From Streptomyces sp. WM6386 (GTDB taxonomy: Bacteria; Actinomycetota; Actinomycetes; Streptomycetales; Streptomycetaceae): 64,000 nt of DNA. The DNA lies in the NCBI RefSeq assembly GCF_000972385.1, contig NZ_JXTE01000019.1, forward strand, positions 1 to 64,000. Direction: 5' to 3'. Positions 62,737-64,000 of this stretch are shown here, one piece after another. The position numbers and the translations under genes were made by a program. The notes under the pieces are model-generated. The model was not told where the DNA came from. It was given only the letters and a program-made list of their open reading frames with translations, and ran no database searches. Numbering within the stretch: the first letter of the stretch is position 1; the number at the start of each line of letters is the position of its first letter.

Positions 62737-62798
62737 CCTAGCGATCCTGCATCGAGGTCGGCGGGAGCTACCCTGACCATCCCCGCGGGAAGGATCTG

Positions 62799-62871
62799 TA
62801 CCCCCGACCGGATTCGAACCGGCGCTACTGCCTTGAGAGGGCAGCGTGCTAGGCCGCTACACAACGGGGGC
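62799..62871 (-). tRNA. tRNA-Glu (anticodon CTC), third copy
   Basis: 73 nt. Differs from the other two by a compensated pair change in the anticodon stem (CTGCC/GGCAG). Its 5' flank is different. Confidence 0.95.
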
Positions 62872-62913
62872 TTCGCGGAGCTGGTCTCCGCTTGTGCAGA
62901 TGAGCTCTGCGAG

Positions 62914-62985
62914 CTGGCCTACCTGGACTCGAACCAAGACTAACGGAACCAGAAACCGTCGTGCTGCCAATTACACCATAGGCCA
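62914..62985 (-). tRNA. tRNA-Gln (anticodon CTG), second copy
   Basis: 72 nt. Acceptor TGGCCTA/TAGGCCA, anticodon loop TTCTGGT; the innermost anticodon-stem pair is T-T instead of T-A as in the first copy. CCA not encoded. Read first in the minus-strand cluster. Confidence 0.93.
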
Positions 62986-63076
62986 CTGGAACTCAAGTCC
63001 CTGAAGGGATCTTGTTCTAGTGTGCTCCCCCGGTTTCCGGCCTTTCGGCCCGCTCTCCGGCGGCGCAGGAAGAACA

Positions 63077-63808
63077 TTACCCGAAGGTGGACGGGGCTCC
63101 AAAACGGGTATCCGCGCCGAGGATCGCGGGGAGTTCGGCGAGGGTGGCGATCCGGTGGGGGCCGACTGGGGCAGTGCCGGTCGCGTACACACCGTCGCGG
63201 TCGATCCAGAAGGAACGCAGGCCGGCCTCGGCGGCACCGCGTCCGTCGATCTCCGGATGGTCACCGACGTAGGCCACCTGCTCCGGGGCGAGTTCCAGGG
63301 CCTCGCAGGCCGCGTGGAAGGCACCGGCCTGCGGCTTGGAGACGCCGAGTTCGGCGGCGCAGAGGACGGCCTCGAAGCGGTCGTACACGCCGAGGGCGCG
63401 CAGTTTGCGGTCCTGGACGTGGATGCTGGAGTTGGAGAGCACCGCGTGCCGGTGGCTGGCGGCCAGGGCGTCCAAGACGGGCAGGACGTCCGGGAAGAGG
63501 GCCCAGACCGTCTCGTAATGCGCGACGTACCGCTGGAACCAGGCGTCGGCCTCCGTATCGCTCAGCTCCACGCCGAGGAATGCCCGCACCCGGTCCCGGC
63601 GCTGCCCCTGGAAGTCGACCTCCCCCGCCGAGAACCGCGCCCACTGGACGTCGGTGATCTCCCGCCAGCTCACGATGGCCTGCTCGACGTTCTCGTACGC
63701 CTCCAACAGCCCCTCGGCCGCGAGGTGCAGGCGCATTCCGGCGCGGTCGGCGCCGGTGTAGTCGAAGAGGGTGTCGTCGACGTCCCAGACCACGGCACGG
63801 ATGCTCAT
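63077..63808 (-). CDS. HAD family hydrolase
   Basis: 243 aa from ATG 63808 (MSIRAVVWDVDDTLFDYTGA). HAD motif I DVDDT, motif II LSNSS, lysine in GVSKPQAGAFHAA and motif IV VGDHPEIDGRGAAEAGLRSF. Phosphatase of the phosphoglycolate/YjjG type; substrate unknown. Divergent from the RelE-like gene. Confidence 0.9.
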   Translation of the reverse strand: MSIRAVVWDVDDTLFDYTGADRAGMRLHLAAEGLLEAYENVEQAIVSWREITDVQWARFSAGEVDFQGQRRDRVRAFLGVELSDTEADAWFQRYVAHYETVWALFPDVLPVLDALAASHRHAVLSNSSIHVQDRKLRALGVYDRFEAVLCAAELGVSKPQAGAFHAACEALELAPEQVAYVGDHPEIDGRGAAEAGLRSFWIDRDGVYATGTAPVGPHRIATLAELPAILGADTRFGAPSTFG

Positions 63809-63881
63809 GGTCCGACGGTAACCCTGAGGGCGGGCTCGCGGGCCCGATACGGCGAAGGGGGGCGACTGGCACACTGAGGTC

Positions 63882-64000
63882 ATGAGCGAGTACCGCGTCC
63901 AGTTCACCGTCGAAGCCCGTGCGGCCTACGACGCCCTGCCCCCTTCACGTCAGGAGCATCTGGACAGAGCGGTACGGATACTGGCACGCGACCCGTTCCG
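63882..64000 (+). CDS. RelE/ParE-like toxin family protein, N-terminal fragment cut by window edge
   Basis: First 39 codons, MSEYRVQFTVEARAAYDALP then SRQEHLDRAVRILARDPFR, typical of the RelE/ParE fold (…FTxxAxxxLxxLPxxxxxxLxxA…). GAGGTC ribosome binding site. No antitoxin gene lies upstream (the neighbour is a divergent HAD gene), so a partner would have to be downstream, beyond the window. May be a stand-alone RelE-like protein. Confidence 0.65.
   Translation, partial: MSEYRVQFTVEARAAYDALPPSRQEHLDRAVRILARDPF

Overview
The window is about 64 kb of very GC-rich actinobacterial chromosome, almost certainly from a Streptomyces. The evidence is the extreme third-position G/C bias, frequent GTG and TTG starts, GTGA/ATGA stop-start overlaps, and a gene order I recognise from the conserved core of Streptomyces chromosomes: dprA-comM-yraN, four signal peptidases, rplS-trmD-rimM-rpsP, ffh, amtB-glnK-glnD, nsdA, ftsY, glcP, smc, mutM-rnc-rpmF, recG, rpmB, thiDL, ddlA-gpsA-plsC, cofC, hupS, leuCD-ndgR. 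Most of the window is therefore core genome; accessory content is limited to a few islands.

Layout. 0-10 kb (minus strand): dprA (cut by the edge), comM, yraN, DUF2469, a NUDIX hydrolase, sipZ/Y/X/W, rplS, trmD, rimM, khpA, rpsP and a SprT-like metallopeptidase. 10.2-10.95 kb holds no intact gene. 11-24 kb: a methyltransferase, ftsH, ffh, glnD-glnK-amtB behind a well-formed GlnR box, the regulator nsdA, a small prim-pol-like protein and ftsY. 24-34 kb: an LLM oxidoreductase, the glucose permease gene glcP with twin operators, smc, a 67-aa coiled-coil protein, acyP, a membrane-anchored CAP-domain protein and an HxlR regulator. 34-42 kb (minus): mutM, rnc, rpmF, DUF177, a DivIVA/AtpF-like coiled-coil protein, coaD, rsmD and recG. 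42.2-47.5 kb: an HSP90-like ATPase followed by a 1135-aa TPR-like protein, inserted between recG and the DAK2 gene. 47.5-64 kb: DAK2 protein, rpmB, thiD-thiL, a Lrp-type ligand-binding protein, a lipoprotein, ddlA, gpsA-plsC, cofC, a small beta-barrel-like protein, hupS, leuCD, ndgR, DUF4188/MerR pair, five tRNA genes (three Glu-CTC, two Gln-CTG), a HAD hydrolase and the start of a RelE-like gene.

Functional themes: translation and RNA modification (rpsP, rplS, rpmB, rpmF, trmD, rimM, rsmD, rnc, tRNAs); protein targeting and secretion (ffh, ftsY, four Sip enzymes, ftsH); nitrogen sensing (amtB-glnK-glnD); sugar uptake (glcP); chromosome organisation and repair (smc, hupS, mutM, recG, comM/dprA); cofactor, lipid and amino-acid metabolism (coaD, thiDL, cofC, gpsA-plsC, leuCD).

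The least ordinary items are: (1) a 338-aa intein with LAGLIDADG endonuclease motifs splitting the Walker A motif of RecG, with residues fitting the class 3 (W-C-T) splicing type; (2) the coupled HSP90/TPR gene pair with a 30-bp tandem repeat; (3) a dispersed palindromic repeat, one derivative of which is translated inside the SMC hinge region; (4) an orphan pair of type I-E-like CRISPR repeats between ffh and glnD; (5) twin palindromic operators on the glcP promoter.
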